This document shows positions 52,401 to 61,554 of a stretch of 64,000 bases of DNA, piece after piece (the stretch's first letter is position 1; each line of letters opens with the position of its first letter). Source of the DNA: Nocardiopsis kunsanensis DSM 44524 (GTDB lineage Bacteria > Actinomycetota > Actinomycetes > Streptosporangiales > Streptosporangiaceae); assembly GCF_000340965.1 (NCBI RefSeq), contig NZ_ANAY01000016.1, positions 62,001 through 126,000 on the forward strand, written 5' to 3'. Both the position numbers and the translations under genes were made by a program. The notes under the pieces are model-generated. The model saw only the letters and a list, made by a program, of their open reading frames with translations, made no database searches and was not told the DNA's origin.

Positions 52401-54884
52401 TCAGGCCCCTTGTGTGGCCTCACCATAGGCCAGACGGACGTCCTCACTGGTCAGGCGGGTCAGGTCGGCGGCGGTGGCCGACTCCCCGATCTCCTGCGAC
52501 ACCCTCAGGTCCCGGTGTGAACAGGCCTTCTCGAACAGGGAACGGGCGAACCTGCCGTTGCCGAGCTCGTCGATCAGGCCCTCACCGCACACGTGGCCGA
52601 AGATGCTGCACAGGTCCGCGAGCGCGTCCTCGTCGAAGGTGTCACCGGTCCGGGCCGCCACGGTCTCGGCGATCTCGGTGAGCTCCTCGGGGCTGTAGGA
52701 GGGAAATCGCACACGCACGTCGAAACGGGAGGCCAGACCGGAGTTGGACCTCAGGAAACGCTCCATCTCCGCGGGGTAGCCGGCCAGGACCACCACCAGC
52801 CGGGACCGGTCGTCCTCGGCCCGCTTGAGCAGGGTCTGGATCGCTTCCTGACCGAACGCGTCCCCACCGCTGTAACCGGGGTTGACCAGCGAGTAGGCCT
52901 CGTCGACGAAGAGCACCCCGCCCAGGGCCCGGTCGACCAGTTTGTCGGTCTTGAGTGCTGTCGCCCCCAGGTGCTCACCCACCAGGTCGGCACGCTGGGC
53001 CTCGACCACGTCGGCCTTGCCCAGCAGCCCGAGGGCGGAGAAGACCCGGCCCAGGACCCGGGCCACGGTCGTCTTCCCGGTCCCGGGCGGACCCGTGAAG
53101 ACGAAGTGGCGCATGGGGGGCTGGTTGGCCAGGCCCTGTTCCTCACGGAGTTTGGCCACCCGCAACTGCGCCACGAGCGAACGCACCTGGTCCTTGACCG
53201 GCTCCAGGCCGATCATGCCGTCCAGCTCGGCCAGGGCCTCCTCGATGCCGGGCGACTCCCCGAACCCGGCCAGGTGCGCGGTCAGTTCGGTGTAGGCGGT
53301 GCGCACGTCAGCGGCGCGCACGGTGATGAGGTCCTCGGCCTCGGGCCGGGGCGCCGGAGCACCGTCCTCGACGCCCGAGGTGACCACCCGCACATCGCGG
53401 GCCTGAGCAGCCTTCTCCACGACCGAACGTGCGAAGCGGCCGTTCCCGAGTTCGTCGACGACCTCGCGCTTGGCCGCCTGGTCGAAACCGCGCCGCAGCG
53501 CACGGGCCGCTTCCTCGTCCAGGGTGTCGCCGCGTTGGCGCACCAGGGATTCGGAGATGCGGAAGAGTTCGTCGGCCGAGTAACTGGGGAAGGTGATGCG
53601 GGTGGCGAAGCGCGAGGCCAGGCCCGGGTTGGTCGCCAGGAACTCGTCCATCTCCTTGGCATAGCCCGCCAGGATCACCACGATCCGGTCGCGGTCGTCC
53701 TCGGCCCGCTTGAGCAGGGTCTGGACGGCCTCGTTGCCGAACCGGTCCTTCTGGCCGTCACCCTCGTTGACCAGCGAGTAGGCCTCGTCGACGAAGAGCA
53801 CCCCGCCCAGGGCCCGATCCACGAGCTCGTTGGTCTTGATGGCGGTCGCACCCAGGTACTCCCCCACCAGGTCGGCACGCTGGGCCTCGACCACCTGGGC
53901 GCTGGGCAGCAGCCCGAAGGAGTGGAAGACCGTGGCGAGAGTACGCGCGACGCTGGTCTTCCCGGTCCCGGGAGGCCCGGAGAAGACCAGATGGCGCAGG
54001 GGCCGCTCGACGGGGAAACCGGCGTCGGAGCGCAGGCGGGCCGCCTCGATGGAGGCCGCGAGCCCACGGACCTGCTGTTTGACCGGGTCCAGGCCGATCA
54101 TGTCCTCGAGCTCGGCCAAGGCCTGGTCGACGGGGACCGGCTCGTCGTCGGATGCGGGAGCAACCGGGCCCTTGCCCGGGGCTCCCTCTGCGGGGGCGCC
54201 TTCGCGCCGGTGCTCCCGGCGTCCCTGCCCGGTTCCGGTGGTGCGGGCTGCGGCGGGGGCCGGGCGTTCGGCCTCTCGTTTCTCACGGGCCTCGTCGGCC
54301 TCACGTTCGACCTGCCGTGCGGAGGTCAGGCGCCACAGCAGGCATGCGGCGGCGGCCAGATAGACCAGGGCGATCGGCCACCACGGCGGGAAGGGGCCGC
54401 CGGCGTCCCCGTTCAGTCCGCGCACGATCATCCACAGCAGGGACAGGGAGAACCCGCAGATCAGTCCGGCCGTCAGGGCCAGGGCCGTGGTGTGCCAGAC
54501 GGGGTACTCGCGCACACGTCCGGCCACCAGGACGACCAGGGCCGGGACCGGTAGGAGGAGCAGGACGAGCGGGCTGCCCGCGAGAGGTATCTGGAAGAGC
54601 AAGGAGGTCAGGGTCAGCCACAACACCGAAACCACGACGGTGAGGAAGGCGTCCATGGATCGCATGAGGGCGTGGAATGCCACCAGGACCACGACGGCGG
54701 TGGTGAGCACACCGAGGACCGGCAGCCCGACGATCAGAGCGAGCAGGGTGGCGATGAAACAGACCACGAGCGCGGCGACCAGGCGCCTGCTCAGCGGCAG
54801 AGCGTGGTAACGCAGGCGCAGGCGGTCCAGCCGCGAGGTCCGTTCCGGCTGCGCCGCGGTGGCCGAGCTCGGCTCTCGCGTCAT
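52401..54884 (-). CDS. Membrane-anchored tandem CbxX/EccA-like AAA ATPase
   Basis: An 827-residue protein. The first 190 residues contain about six membrane segments (LVAALVVCFIATLLALIVGL, PLVLLLLPVPALVVLVAG and others), followed by a charged linker. Two AAA modules of the CbxX/CfqX type follow, each with GPPGTGKT (Walker A), GGVLFVDEAYSLVN (Walker B) and a LASRF sensor. The modules are closely similar, indicating internal duplication. Single modules occur in EccA of type VII secretion and in Rubisco activase CbxX. No ESX genes are near. It may remodel membrane proteins. Confidence 0.82.
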   Translation of the reverse strand: MTREPSSATAAQPERTSRLDRLRLRYHALPLSRRLVAALVVCFIATLLALIVGLPVLGVLTTAVVVLVAFHALMRSMDAFLTVVVSVLWLTLTSLLFQIPLAGSPLVLLLLPVPALVVLVAGRVREYPVWHTTALALTAGLICGFSLSLLWMIVRGLNGDAGGPFPPWWPIALVYLAAAACLLWRLTSARQVEREADEAREKREAERPAPAAARTTGTGQGRREHRREGAPAEGAPGKGPVAPASDDEPVPVDQALAELEDMIGLDPVKQQVRGLAASIEAARLRSDAGFPVERPLRHLVFSGPPGTGKTSVARTLATVFHSFGLLPSAQVVEAQRADLVGEYLGATAIKTNELVDRALGGVLFVDEAYSLVNEGDGQKDRFGNEAVQTLLKRAEDDRDRIVVILAGYAKEMDEFLATNPGLASRFATRITFPSYSADELFRISESLVRQRGDTLDEEAARALRRGFDQAAKREVVDELGNGRFARSVVEKAAQARDVRVVTSGVEDGAPAPRPEAEDLITVRAADVRTAYTELTAHLAGFGESPGIEEALAELDGMIGLEPVKDQVRSLVAQLRVAKLREEQGLANQPPMRHFVFTGPPGTGKTTVARVLGRVFSALGLLGKADVVEAQRADLVGEHLGATALKTDKLVDRALGGVLFVDEAYSLVNPGYSGGDAFGQEAIQTLLKRAEDDRSRLVVVLAGYPAEMERFLRSNSGLASRFDVRVRFPSYSPEELTEIAETVAARTGDTFDEDALADLCSIFGHVCGEGLIDELGNGRFARSLFEKACSHRDLRVSQEIGESATAADLTRLTSEDVRLAYGEATQGA

Positions 54885-55102
54885 CCGTGCCCCTTCCTGA
54901 TGGGGGTCAGTGGGCGGTCGACCGGACCGGCCCGGGTGCGGGCGGGTCGGCTGTGTCGGGGGATACTACGCCGAAGGCTCCTCCGGGGTGAGGGCGACGG
55001 GTGATGCACCGCCCGGGCCTCCAGCCAAGCCTTGCCCCAACCAGGACCGGATGTCCAGTGCGGGACGGCGTGTCGTTTCCGGTCCCCGCGAAGAAGGAGG
55101 GG

Positions 55103-55798
55103 TCAGAGCAGAGGGATCTGGCCGCCCGGCGCGGGCCGCTCCCGGCGCAGGTGCCGCCACTTGGGCAGGGCGTCCAAGTAGGCCCAGGTCATGCGGTGGT
55201 GCGGGGTGGGCCCCTCCTCCGCCAGTGTCGCGCGGTGGGTCGGCGAGGGGTACCCGGCACCGCGTTCGAACCCGAACCCTGGGTGGTCCTCGGCGAGTTC
55301 GGCCATGTGGGCATCGCGGGCGACCTTGGCCAGAACCGCGGCGGCGGCCACGTTCACACAGGTCAGGTCTCCCTTGATCTGTGTTCGTACCTTCCAGGGG
55401 CTGCCGATGAAGTCGTGGTGGCCGTCGAGAACGACCGCGTCGGGACGCGTACCGAGCCCGCCCAGGGCACGGTGGGCCGCGCGGCGCAGCGCCTCGGTCA
55501 TACCGACCTCGTCGATCTCGGCCGGCGCGGACCACCCGAAGGCGTGGTCGGTGACCCAGGGGCCGGTGAGGCCGGCGATCTCGCGGCGGCGGGCGGGGGT
55601 GAGCTTCTTGGAGTCGGTCAGGCCGGCGGGGACCCCGTCAGCCGGGCCGGAGACCGCCGCGCACACGAGCACGGGACCGGCCCAGGCTCCGCGGCCGACC
55701 TCGTCGACCCCCGCGATCACACGTGCGCCGCCACGGCGCAGCTCCTCCTCCAGCTCGAAGGTGGGCGCGGTTCGGGGTTCCGGGGTCGTCGTCGGCAC
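55103..55798 (-). CDS. rnhB: Ribonuclease HII
   Basis: A 231-residue RNase HII. The metal-binding residues are in [13 protein letters not shown] (DEXGRG), VLDGHHDF and [10 protein letters not shown]. It removes RNA primers and misinserted ribonucleotides. The end is extended by a Pro-rich tail ([11 protein letters not shown]). ATG at 55798. Confidence 0.92.
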   Translation of the reverse strand: MPTTTPEPRTAPTFELEEELRRGGARVIAGVDEVGRGAWAGPVLVCAAVSGPADGVPAGLTDSKKLTPARRREIAGLTGPWVTDHAFGWSAPAEIDEVGMTEALRRAAHRALGGLGTRPDAVVLDGHHDFIGSPWKVRTQIKGDLTCVNVAAAAVLAKVARDAHMAELAEDHPGFGFERGAGYPSPTHRATLAEEGPTPHHRMTWAYLDALPKWRHLRRERPAPGGQIPLL

Positions 55799-56279
55799 GT
55801 TCCCACCCTAAAGCCCCACCGCCCCGTCCCGTACGGGGGTCGTTACCGCTCCCGGCGCTCCCGGGCGCCTTCGTGGTGGGGCTGCTCACATGGGCAGCCG
55901 GTCCGCTGATCGCCATGAACGCCCCACCCGGGCTTCTTCCTCCGGCCCGACCGGGCCCGTCCCCCTTCCGACCGGGCACGAGTGCGCTGGTACCGGCAGT
56001 GTGCCTACCCGCCACGGCCGCCCGGGGACGGCTGTGGAACCGCCTCGTCCTCGCCCCCTGCCCACGCGCACGAGCACGGACCGAAGACCGCCGTACGGGC
56101 GGGGTTCCGGGAAAGAGCCCGTACGGTTTCCCGCCGTCGCCCCGAACACGCACCGCCACTGCTTTATCCTGTGTGGCGGGCCGATCTCGGTCGGTCCCCC
56201 GAATTCCGACGCACCCAGGGGCCGTCCGGCCTCTCCACGGGTGCGTCCCGACGACACGGATCCGCCTGGGGGGTGCGCC
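55799..56279. other. 481-bp non-coding interval
   Basis: No gene I can support lies here. It holds the inverted repeat at 56091-56126 and, presumably, the promoters of rnhB and the membrane protein gene. Confidence 0.4.
56091..56126. terminator. Long-loop inverted repeat followed by T-run
   Basis: CCGTACGGGC (56091-56100) and GCCCGTACGG (56117-56126) are perfect complements, with a 16-nt spacer and TTTC after. No gene is upstream on the plus strand, so it is an orphan hairpin or an operator pair. Confidence 0.35.
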
Positions 56280-56936
56280 ATGTCCGCCGATGCTTCCGGC
56301 CCGACCCCTGAAGGGTCCGTGGCCAAACTGATGGAGCTCTCCGACAAGCCCACACCGGTGAGACGGCTGATCAGTTGGTCCTCGCGTCCGCCCGGCCGGC
56401 TCTACATCCCCGCGTGCGCAGTGGTCGGGATCGCGCTGCTGTACGAGGACAGCGTGCCCGGCGGCCACCTGCCGACCTTCCTCTTCGGTCTCATCGCCGG
56501 ACTGCTGCTGGCCGGCATGGGAGCGCTGCGCCTGGGGATCGCGCTCGCCGTGGCCCGCCCGATGATCCGCTACTACTGGCTGCGCTGGATCTCCGCGCCG
56601 CTGGTGGCCGCGGTCGCCATCGGTGTGGCCTTCGTCGACATCCCGCTGCAGACGCGGGTCCAGGCATCGACCGAGCAGCTCACCGAGCTACGCGAACAGG
56701 TCGACGGCTCCACGACGATCCCGCGCAACGGCAAGACGACCGGCCTCTACCAGCTGCACAGCGTCTCCGTGGCGGACGGCATCACCCACTACGAGATCGA
56801 GAACGCCGGTCTCTTCTCACCGGCGGGGCTGGCCCACAGCACCGAGGAGATCCCGGACGGGGTCTTCCTCCCCGGTCAGGGATCGAAGATCTACGAGCAC
56901 GTGGCCGACGACTGGTACGTCTGGGTCGCCCACTGA
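56280..56936 (+). CDS. Membrane protein of unknown function
   Basis: A 218-residue protein with three membrane segments in the first 125 residues (YIPACAVVGIALLY; LFGLIAGLLLAGMGALRLGI; APLVAAVAIGVAFVDI). A soluble C-terminal domain of about 95 residues follows, probably outside the membrane. ATG at 56280 with GGGGGGTGCGCC. The family is not recognised. Confidence 0.65.
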   Translation: MSADASGPTPEGSVAKLMELSDKPTPVRRLISWSSRPPGRLYIPACAVVGIALLYEDSVPGGHLPTFLFGLIAGLLLAGMGALRLGIALAVARPMIRYYWLRWISAPLVAAVAIGVAFVDIPLQTRVQASTEQLTELREQVDGSTTIPRNGKTTGLYQLHSVSVADGITHYEIENAGLFSPAGLAHSTEEIPDGVFLPGQGSKIYEHVADDWYVWVAH

Positions 56937-57127
56937 GCTCCCGAGCAGGCACGGGCCCCGAGGGCGGACAGACCCGGGGCCCGAATTCTTACCTTCTCCT
57001 TGACGATCCGATGTCGTCCTCCAACACTGCTCTCACCTTCGCTCGGTAAGAAGTGAGCGACGAGCCGGAAGAGGAACGAGTCCTCTCCCATCCCCCGGCT
57101 GAGAAGCCGAACCAGAGGGAGTCACAC

Positions 57128-57325
57128 ATGCGTGAGTTCATGCTCACCCTGCACCTGCGCATCCACGACGCGATCACCGCCATGCGCAGGGCCCACGCAG
57201 TCGGAGACGACGACCTGGCCACTTCCCAGGCGGGCGAGGTCGAGGACCTCGTCGAGCTCGCCGCCCGTAACGGGATCGACCTCGGTACCTGCTACGACTC
57301 CCTCTCCCTGGCTCCGACCGCCTGA
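57128..57325 (+). CDS. Small helical hypothetical protein
   Basis: A 65-residue protein (MREFMLTLHLRIHDAITAMR...), mostly helical, with a GAGGGAGTCACAC ribosome site before ATG 57128. A longer GTG start at 57053 is possible. No family recognised. It is followed by a bidirectional terminator. Confidence 0.5.
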   Translation: MREFMLTLHLRIHDAITAMRRAHAVGDDDLATSQAGEVEDLVELAARNGIDLGTCYDSLSLAPTA

Positions 57326-57342
57326 TCCTCCACCCCGACGCA

Positions 57343-57380
57343 GAAGGGGCGGGCCCACCGATCGTGGGCCCGCCCCTTTC
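57343..57380. terminator. Bidirectional terminator
   Basis: GAAGGGGCGGGCCCAC pairs with GTGGGCCCGCCCCTTTC around a CGATC loop, between convergent genes. Confidence 0.85.
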
Positions 57381-57403
57381 GTCATGCTGGGGAACGGCCT
57401 GCC

Positions 57404-58843
57404 TCAGCGGCGCCCGTACCCTTCACCCTGCTCGAACTGCTGGTTCATGGCCTCCTGCTGCCGGCGCTGGTACTCCTCCGACATGCGCTGTTGGCGCCCT
57501 GCCGCGGCGGCCACCGACCCGCGGGCCGCCTCGAAGGCCTCCGATCCGCCACCGGGGACCGAGTCCAATGATGAACGGGGCGCACCGTCCATGACCCGGG
57601 GCAGCAGTTGCGCGGTGAGCAGCGTCGACAGGGTCGAACCGTCACCGGAGCCCGGCTCGGTCTGCACCACGACCGGTCGCGGAGCGCTCCCGGCCAGCGC
57701 AGAACCCACGTCCAGGCGGCGCCGTGCCAGCTCGTACTCCAGGACCGCACGGTTGTCGCGGTAGGCCGTGGCCAACCGTTGCTGCGCCTTGGCCTCGTTC
57801 TCCGCGGCCACCAGGTCGGCACGGCCCTTCGTCTCGATCTCGTAGCGCACCCGCTGCGCCTCGGTCTCCTGCTCCTGGAGCATCTGGGCGACGTCCTTGC
57901 GCGCCTTGTTCAGTGAAGCGTTGACCTCGACGATCTTGGCGTCCCGGGTCTTCTTGGAGCGCTCGATGTCCATGAGAAGAGTGTCGATGCGGCGCTTGCG
58001 GGTCAGCTCCCACTCCTGCTCGTAGGCGACCAGCTCCTTGGCGACCCGCTCCCGTGTGGCCAGGTGCTGCTGGTACTGGTTGGGCAGCTGCACGTCGGGG
58101 ATGTTGCAACCGGTGATGGTCACACCGTACTTCTCCAGCTGGCTGTTGAGCAGGCGCCGCATGTCCTCCACGTTCGAGCCGCGCAGGTCGTGGGCGGACT
58201 CGGTGTTGACCTGCCGGCTGCGCTGGCGGATGGCGTCCTGCACCGCGCTGGAGAGCACCAGGTCGAAGTTGCTGGCCCCGATCATCTTCACGAACCGGAT
58301 CGGGTCGATGATGCGGAACTTCAGGAAGAACTCGATCGACTTCAGCGGCACGTTCTCCCGTGTGGGGCAGGCCACCACCGGCGCGGTGTAGGGGATCTCG
58401 GTGCGGGTGTCCACGACGAAGTCGACCCGCGCCCACGGGTGCCACAGGTAGTGGCGGCCCGGCTCGATGGCTTTCACCACCGCCCCGTACTTGGTGAGGA
58501 CACCGTGGGTGCCCTCCTCGATCTCCACGATGGAACTGCGCCACCACCACAGGCCTGCCACGACGATCGCCAACAGCCCCGCCAGCATCGTGGGCACCGT
58601 CAGCAACGCGTAGGTCACGGCGCCGGTCGCAGCCACGTTGATCGCCATCATCAGCGCGGAGAAGAGCGCGAACAGGCCGAACCAGACCAGGACCGTCCAT
58701 TTCAGGCCGCGGTTGTCGCGCGGGATCACCACGGGGACGATCGCCCCGTCGTCGCCTCCGCGCAGCAACCCGGCCAGGTCGCTCCACGAGGCCAGGGACT
58801 CCTTGATGGTGGAGCCACTACCGCCGTTCATCGGCCGGCTCAT
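57404..58843 (-). CDS. SPFH/Band 7 domain protein
   Basis: A 479-residue SPFH protein. A double membrane hairpin lies near residues 48-100, followed by the SPFH domain (VEIEEGTHGVLTKYGAV, AIEPGRHYLWHPW). A long coiled-coil (residues 260-370) and a Gln-rich tail follow. SPFH proteins form membrane scaffolds. Its ATG follows directly the TAG of the second SPFH gene, so both are made from one message. Confidence 0.85.
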   Translation of the reverse strand: MSRPMNGGSGSTIKESLASWSDLAGLLRGGDDGAIVPVVIPRDNRGLKWTVLVWFGLFALFSALMMAINVAATGAVTYALLTVPTMLAGLLAIVVAGLWWWRSSIVEIEEGTHGVLTKYGAVVKAIEPGRHYLWHPWARVDFVVDTRTEIPYTAPVVACPTRENVPLKSIEFFLKFRIIDPIRFVKMIGASNFDLVLSSAVQDAIRQRSRQVNTESAHDLRGSNVEDMRRLLNSQLEKYGVTITGCNIPDVQLPNQYQQHLATRERVAKELVAYEQEWELTRKRRIDTLLMDIERSKKTRDAKIVEVNASLNKARKDVAQMLQEQETEAQRVRYEIETKGRADLVAAENEAKAQQRLATAYRDNRAVLEYELARRRLDVGSALAGSAPRPVVVQTEPGSGDGSTLSTLLTAQLLPRVMDGAPRSSLDSVPGGGSEAFEAARGSVAAAAGRQQRMSEEYQRRQQEAMNQQFEQGEGYGRR

Positions 58844-60589
58844 CTACTGACCTCCCTGTTCGGTGTCGGGACCCTGCCCGCCGTGTCCCCACGGCGCCTG
58901 CGGGGCATGGCCGGTGTCTCCGTCCGCCCCCGCCTCACCGGACTCCTGGGTCCCGGCCTCCTCGCTGATGCGCTCGTCCAGGGCATCCTCCGAGACCGAC
59001 TTGCGGATCTCCTCCACGAGGGTCTCGTCGGCTTCCTCACCGCCCTGTTGGGGTTCCTCGGCGTCCTGGACCAGCGCATTGATCTCCTGCTCGCGATCGG
59101 AGATACGGCCGCGGATGTCCTCCAGGCGGCTGCGGATGTCGGCCATGTCCTGCTCGGAGAAGAGCACCGAATCGGTCTGGCCGATGATCTCCTGGGCGAT
59201 ACGCAGGTAGTCGACGCTGGCTTCGTCTCCCGAGCCGATCCGCAGCACCTGCGGCAGGCTCTCGGCGACCGATTCCAGCTTGGTGAGCAGGTCCTCGCGG
59301 AACCGGTAGTTGAGGATCTCGGGCGCCTCGGCCGCACTGACCGCCCGGATGTCCAGCGCCTGGGCCTGAAGGAGCGCGGCGTTGGCATTGGCCTCCGACT
59401 CGGCCTCCACGAACCGCTGGCTCGCCAGGGCGTTGGCCCGGTTGGTCTCACGCTCCAGGGCGGTGTCCATCTGCGCCTGGTACTGGGCGATGTCGGCCTG
59501 GATCGCCGAGAGCGTCTCGTTGAGGGTGGCCAGCTCCTTGTTCAGGTCACCCTCGTTCTGCTCCTTGCGGAGCTGGAGCTCGTACTCGAACGTGTAGGCG
59601 TCCTTGGCCACCCGAACCATCTCCGGTGCGGCCAGGTCCATGCGGTACTCCTGGTTGGAGGGCTCGGCATGGGTGATATTGGCGCTGGTCAGCACCACGA
59701 TCCCGCTGAACTGGCGGTTGAGGGACTCCACCAGCCCGTGGGTGCTCTCACCGACCATGTCGTAGATCGCCGAGGCCTCCTGCTCGTAGATGAGGCTGCG
59801 GGTGGTCTCGCTGATGGCGTTGTTGAGCTTCTCCTGGAAACCGTGCACACCGCCGAGCGTGTAGACGAAGTCCGTGGCGTTCTCGATGCGGAACTGCACG
59901 AACAGGTCGATGGAGGCCTGCACCCCGCTCTTGGTGGGGGCTTCGCGGATCGGCGCGTTGAAGGGGTACTCGCGCGCGGTGTTGACGATGTAGGAGACCC
60001 GCTTCCACGGGTTGAACAGGGTGACCCGGCCGGGTGCGTAGTTGTTCTCGCGCTTACCGAAGCGGGTGACGATGGCCTCGCAGCCCTCGGGGACCATCAC
60101 CATGCCCTGTCGCCACCACATGAAGGCGGCCACGGCCGCGGTGATGAGCCAGTAGTGGATGCCGAAGAACGGGTTGAGCAGCGGGTTGCTCTGACCCATC
60201 ATCGCCTGCGGGATCAGCACGGCGAACAGCCCGATCACACCGATCGCCACCAGAGCCAGGGCCGGGAGCATGGTCACGAACGTGCGCCCGCGGGGGATCA
60301 CCATGGGGCAGATGACGTGCACCGGACCGTCGGAGCCTCGCTCGTAGGAGCTGCTGTTGATCGCCTCGCCGGCGTTGTTGAGCGATGTGGTCTTCTGTTC
60401 GATGCGGGTGCCCACCGAGGCACCCTGGTCGCGTGCGGCCACGAAATCACGCGGGTCGAGGCCGTCCTCTCCGGGCGGGCCTCCTTCCTGACCCACGGTC
60501 TCCTGGACCGCCTGGGTCGCGGCTTCACGCGGGTCCTCGCCCTGGGCCACCGCGCTCGCCGCTCCGCGCACTGTCTGCGCAAAGGACAT
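58844..60589 (-). CDS. SPFH/Band 7 domain protein, second paralogue
   Basis: A 581-residue protein with an N-terminal hydrophilic region, two membrane segments (TFVTMLPALALVAIGVIGLF, IHYWLITAAVAAFMWW), and the SPFH domain (VMVPEGCEAIVTRFGKRENN, PGRVTLFNPWKR). A coiled coil rich in Glu/Ala/Gln follows. It is upstream in the two-gene SPFH operon, and the next gene starts at the base after its stop. ATG at 60589 has GAGGAGT upstream. Confidence 0.85.
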   Translation of the reverse strand: MSFAQTVRGAASAVAQGEDPREAATQAVQETVGQEGGPPGEDGLDPRDFVAARDQGASVGTRIEQKTTSLNNAGEAINSSSYERGSDGPVHVICPMVIPRGRTFVTMLPALALVAIGVIGLFAVLIPQAMMGQSNPLLNPFFGIHYWLITAAVAAFMWWRQGMVMVPEGCEAIVTRFGKRENNYAPGRVTLFNPWKRVSYIVNTAREYPFNAPIREAPTKSGVQASIDLFVQFRIENATDFVYTLGGVHGFQEKLNNAISETTRSLIYEQEASAIYDMVGESTHGLVESLNRQFSGIVVLTSANITHAEPSNQEYRMDLAAPEMVRVAKDAYTFEYELQLRKEQNEGDLNKELATLNETLSAIQADIAQYQAQMDTALERETNRANALASQRFVEAESEANANAALLQAQALDIRAVSAAEAPEILNYRFREDLLTKLESVAESLPQVLRIGSGDEASVDYLRIAQEIIGQTDSVLFSEQDMADIRSRLEDIRGRISDREQEINALVQDAEEPQQGGEEADETLVEEIRKSVSEDALDERISEEAGTQESGEAGADGDTGHAPQAPWGHGGQGPDTEQGGQ

Positions 60590-60846
60590 GGACACTCCTC
60601 GTTGCGGAGATGGGGAACTGTAGGTTCTGACGCGTCGTTCACCGGCACGGTTCCAGGTCAGAGCGCATCGTACAGCCAAAAATCCGGAACCGGACGTCCT
60701 CCATCCTCCTACACGGACGGGACCGGAACCGGGAGTTCGGGCCCCAGAAGTGTTCCACGGGCCCGTGCAGAGCCCTGGGAGCATCCCGTTAACGTCGGAA
60801 TGTGACGACCGTGAAGGTCGCATCCCCGGCCACGAGGAGAAGACCG

Positions 60847-61152
60847 ATGCCCGCAGTATCCAGTGCAGCCCTGACCACCGCAGGCCTCATCGGGGGTTAC
60901 TCGACCGCCCGTGCCACCGGGAACCGGCCCTTGGGCGGTGTGGTGCTCGCGGCCTTCGGCGCTGCCGCCTTCGAGGCGATCCGGCGCCGTGCCGGTGCGG
61001 GCGCCGCCGTCGCTGTGACCGGCACCTACGTGGCGGCCTTCGGCCTGTCGCATCCGCTGGCGAAGAAGATCGGTTCCTGGCCCGCCGTCCTCAGCATGAC
61101 CGCCGCGACCGCCGCCGTGGCCGTGGCCTCGGGCGGACGCGACGGTTCCTGA
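60847..61152 (+). CDS. Small Ala/Gly-rich membrane protein
   Basis: A 101-residue protein with two to three probable membrane segments (AVSSAALTTAGLIGGY; GVVLAAFGAAAFEAI; AVLSMTAATAAVAVASG). A GAGGAGAAGACCG ribosome site precedes ATG 60847. No family recognised. Confidence 0.6.
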   Translation: MPAVSSAALTTAGLIGGYSTARATGNRPLGGVVLAAFGAAAFEAIRRRAGAGAAVAVTGTYVAAFGLSHPLAKKIGSWPAVLSMTAATAAVAVASGGRDGS

Positions 61153-61554
61153 GTCCGCGCCGGTCGAGTGCGATGAGCAGACCGGCCACAGTGTTCCCAG
61201 GTGCCACGCTCACCGCCTCCGTGCCCTCGGCCCGGGGGATCGCGGCGATCAGTATGGGGGACCCCTTCCACTGGTGGCATGCGGACGCAAAGGGGTTGTC
61301 CGCCTCCGGCCCGGCCGACCGTGGACCCGCGCGCACCAGGACTCCCCGGTCGGGAGCCCGGACGGGAGAACGAGAGGAAGGGCAACGGCCGTCTGCCCGA
61401 CGCCGGTCCCGCTCCGGTACCAGCGATTCAGCTGCCCTCCAGCACCTGTGAAGGCTCGCCACCGCCTCGTCCTTGCTCATCCGGGCGAGCTCGGACCGGT
61501 CCCCTCGGTGCGCGGTCCGGGGCACCCGCGTCACGCGGGTGCCCCGGCGAGCGA
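61153..61554. other. Intergenic region downstream of nrdJ
   Basis: 402 bp with no supported gene. A minus-strand open frame of about 110 residues (around 61201-61534) has no recognisable family. The nrdJ terminator lies at 61518-61548. Confidence 0.45.
61518..61548 (-). terminator. Terminator of nrdJ
   Basis: Perfect 14-bp arms CCGGGGCACCCGCG/CGCGGGTGCCCCGG with loop TCA, 6 bp beyond the nrdJ stop on the minus strand. Confidence 0.9.

Noticed and set aside
61201-61534. Minus-strand frame downstream of nrdJ as a gene
   Set aside because: No ribosome site, no family resemblance, and it spans the nrdJ terminator.
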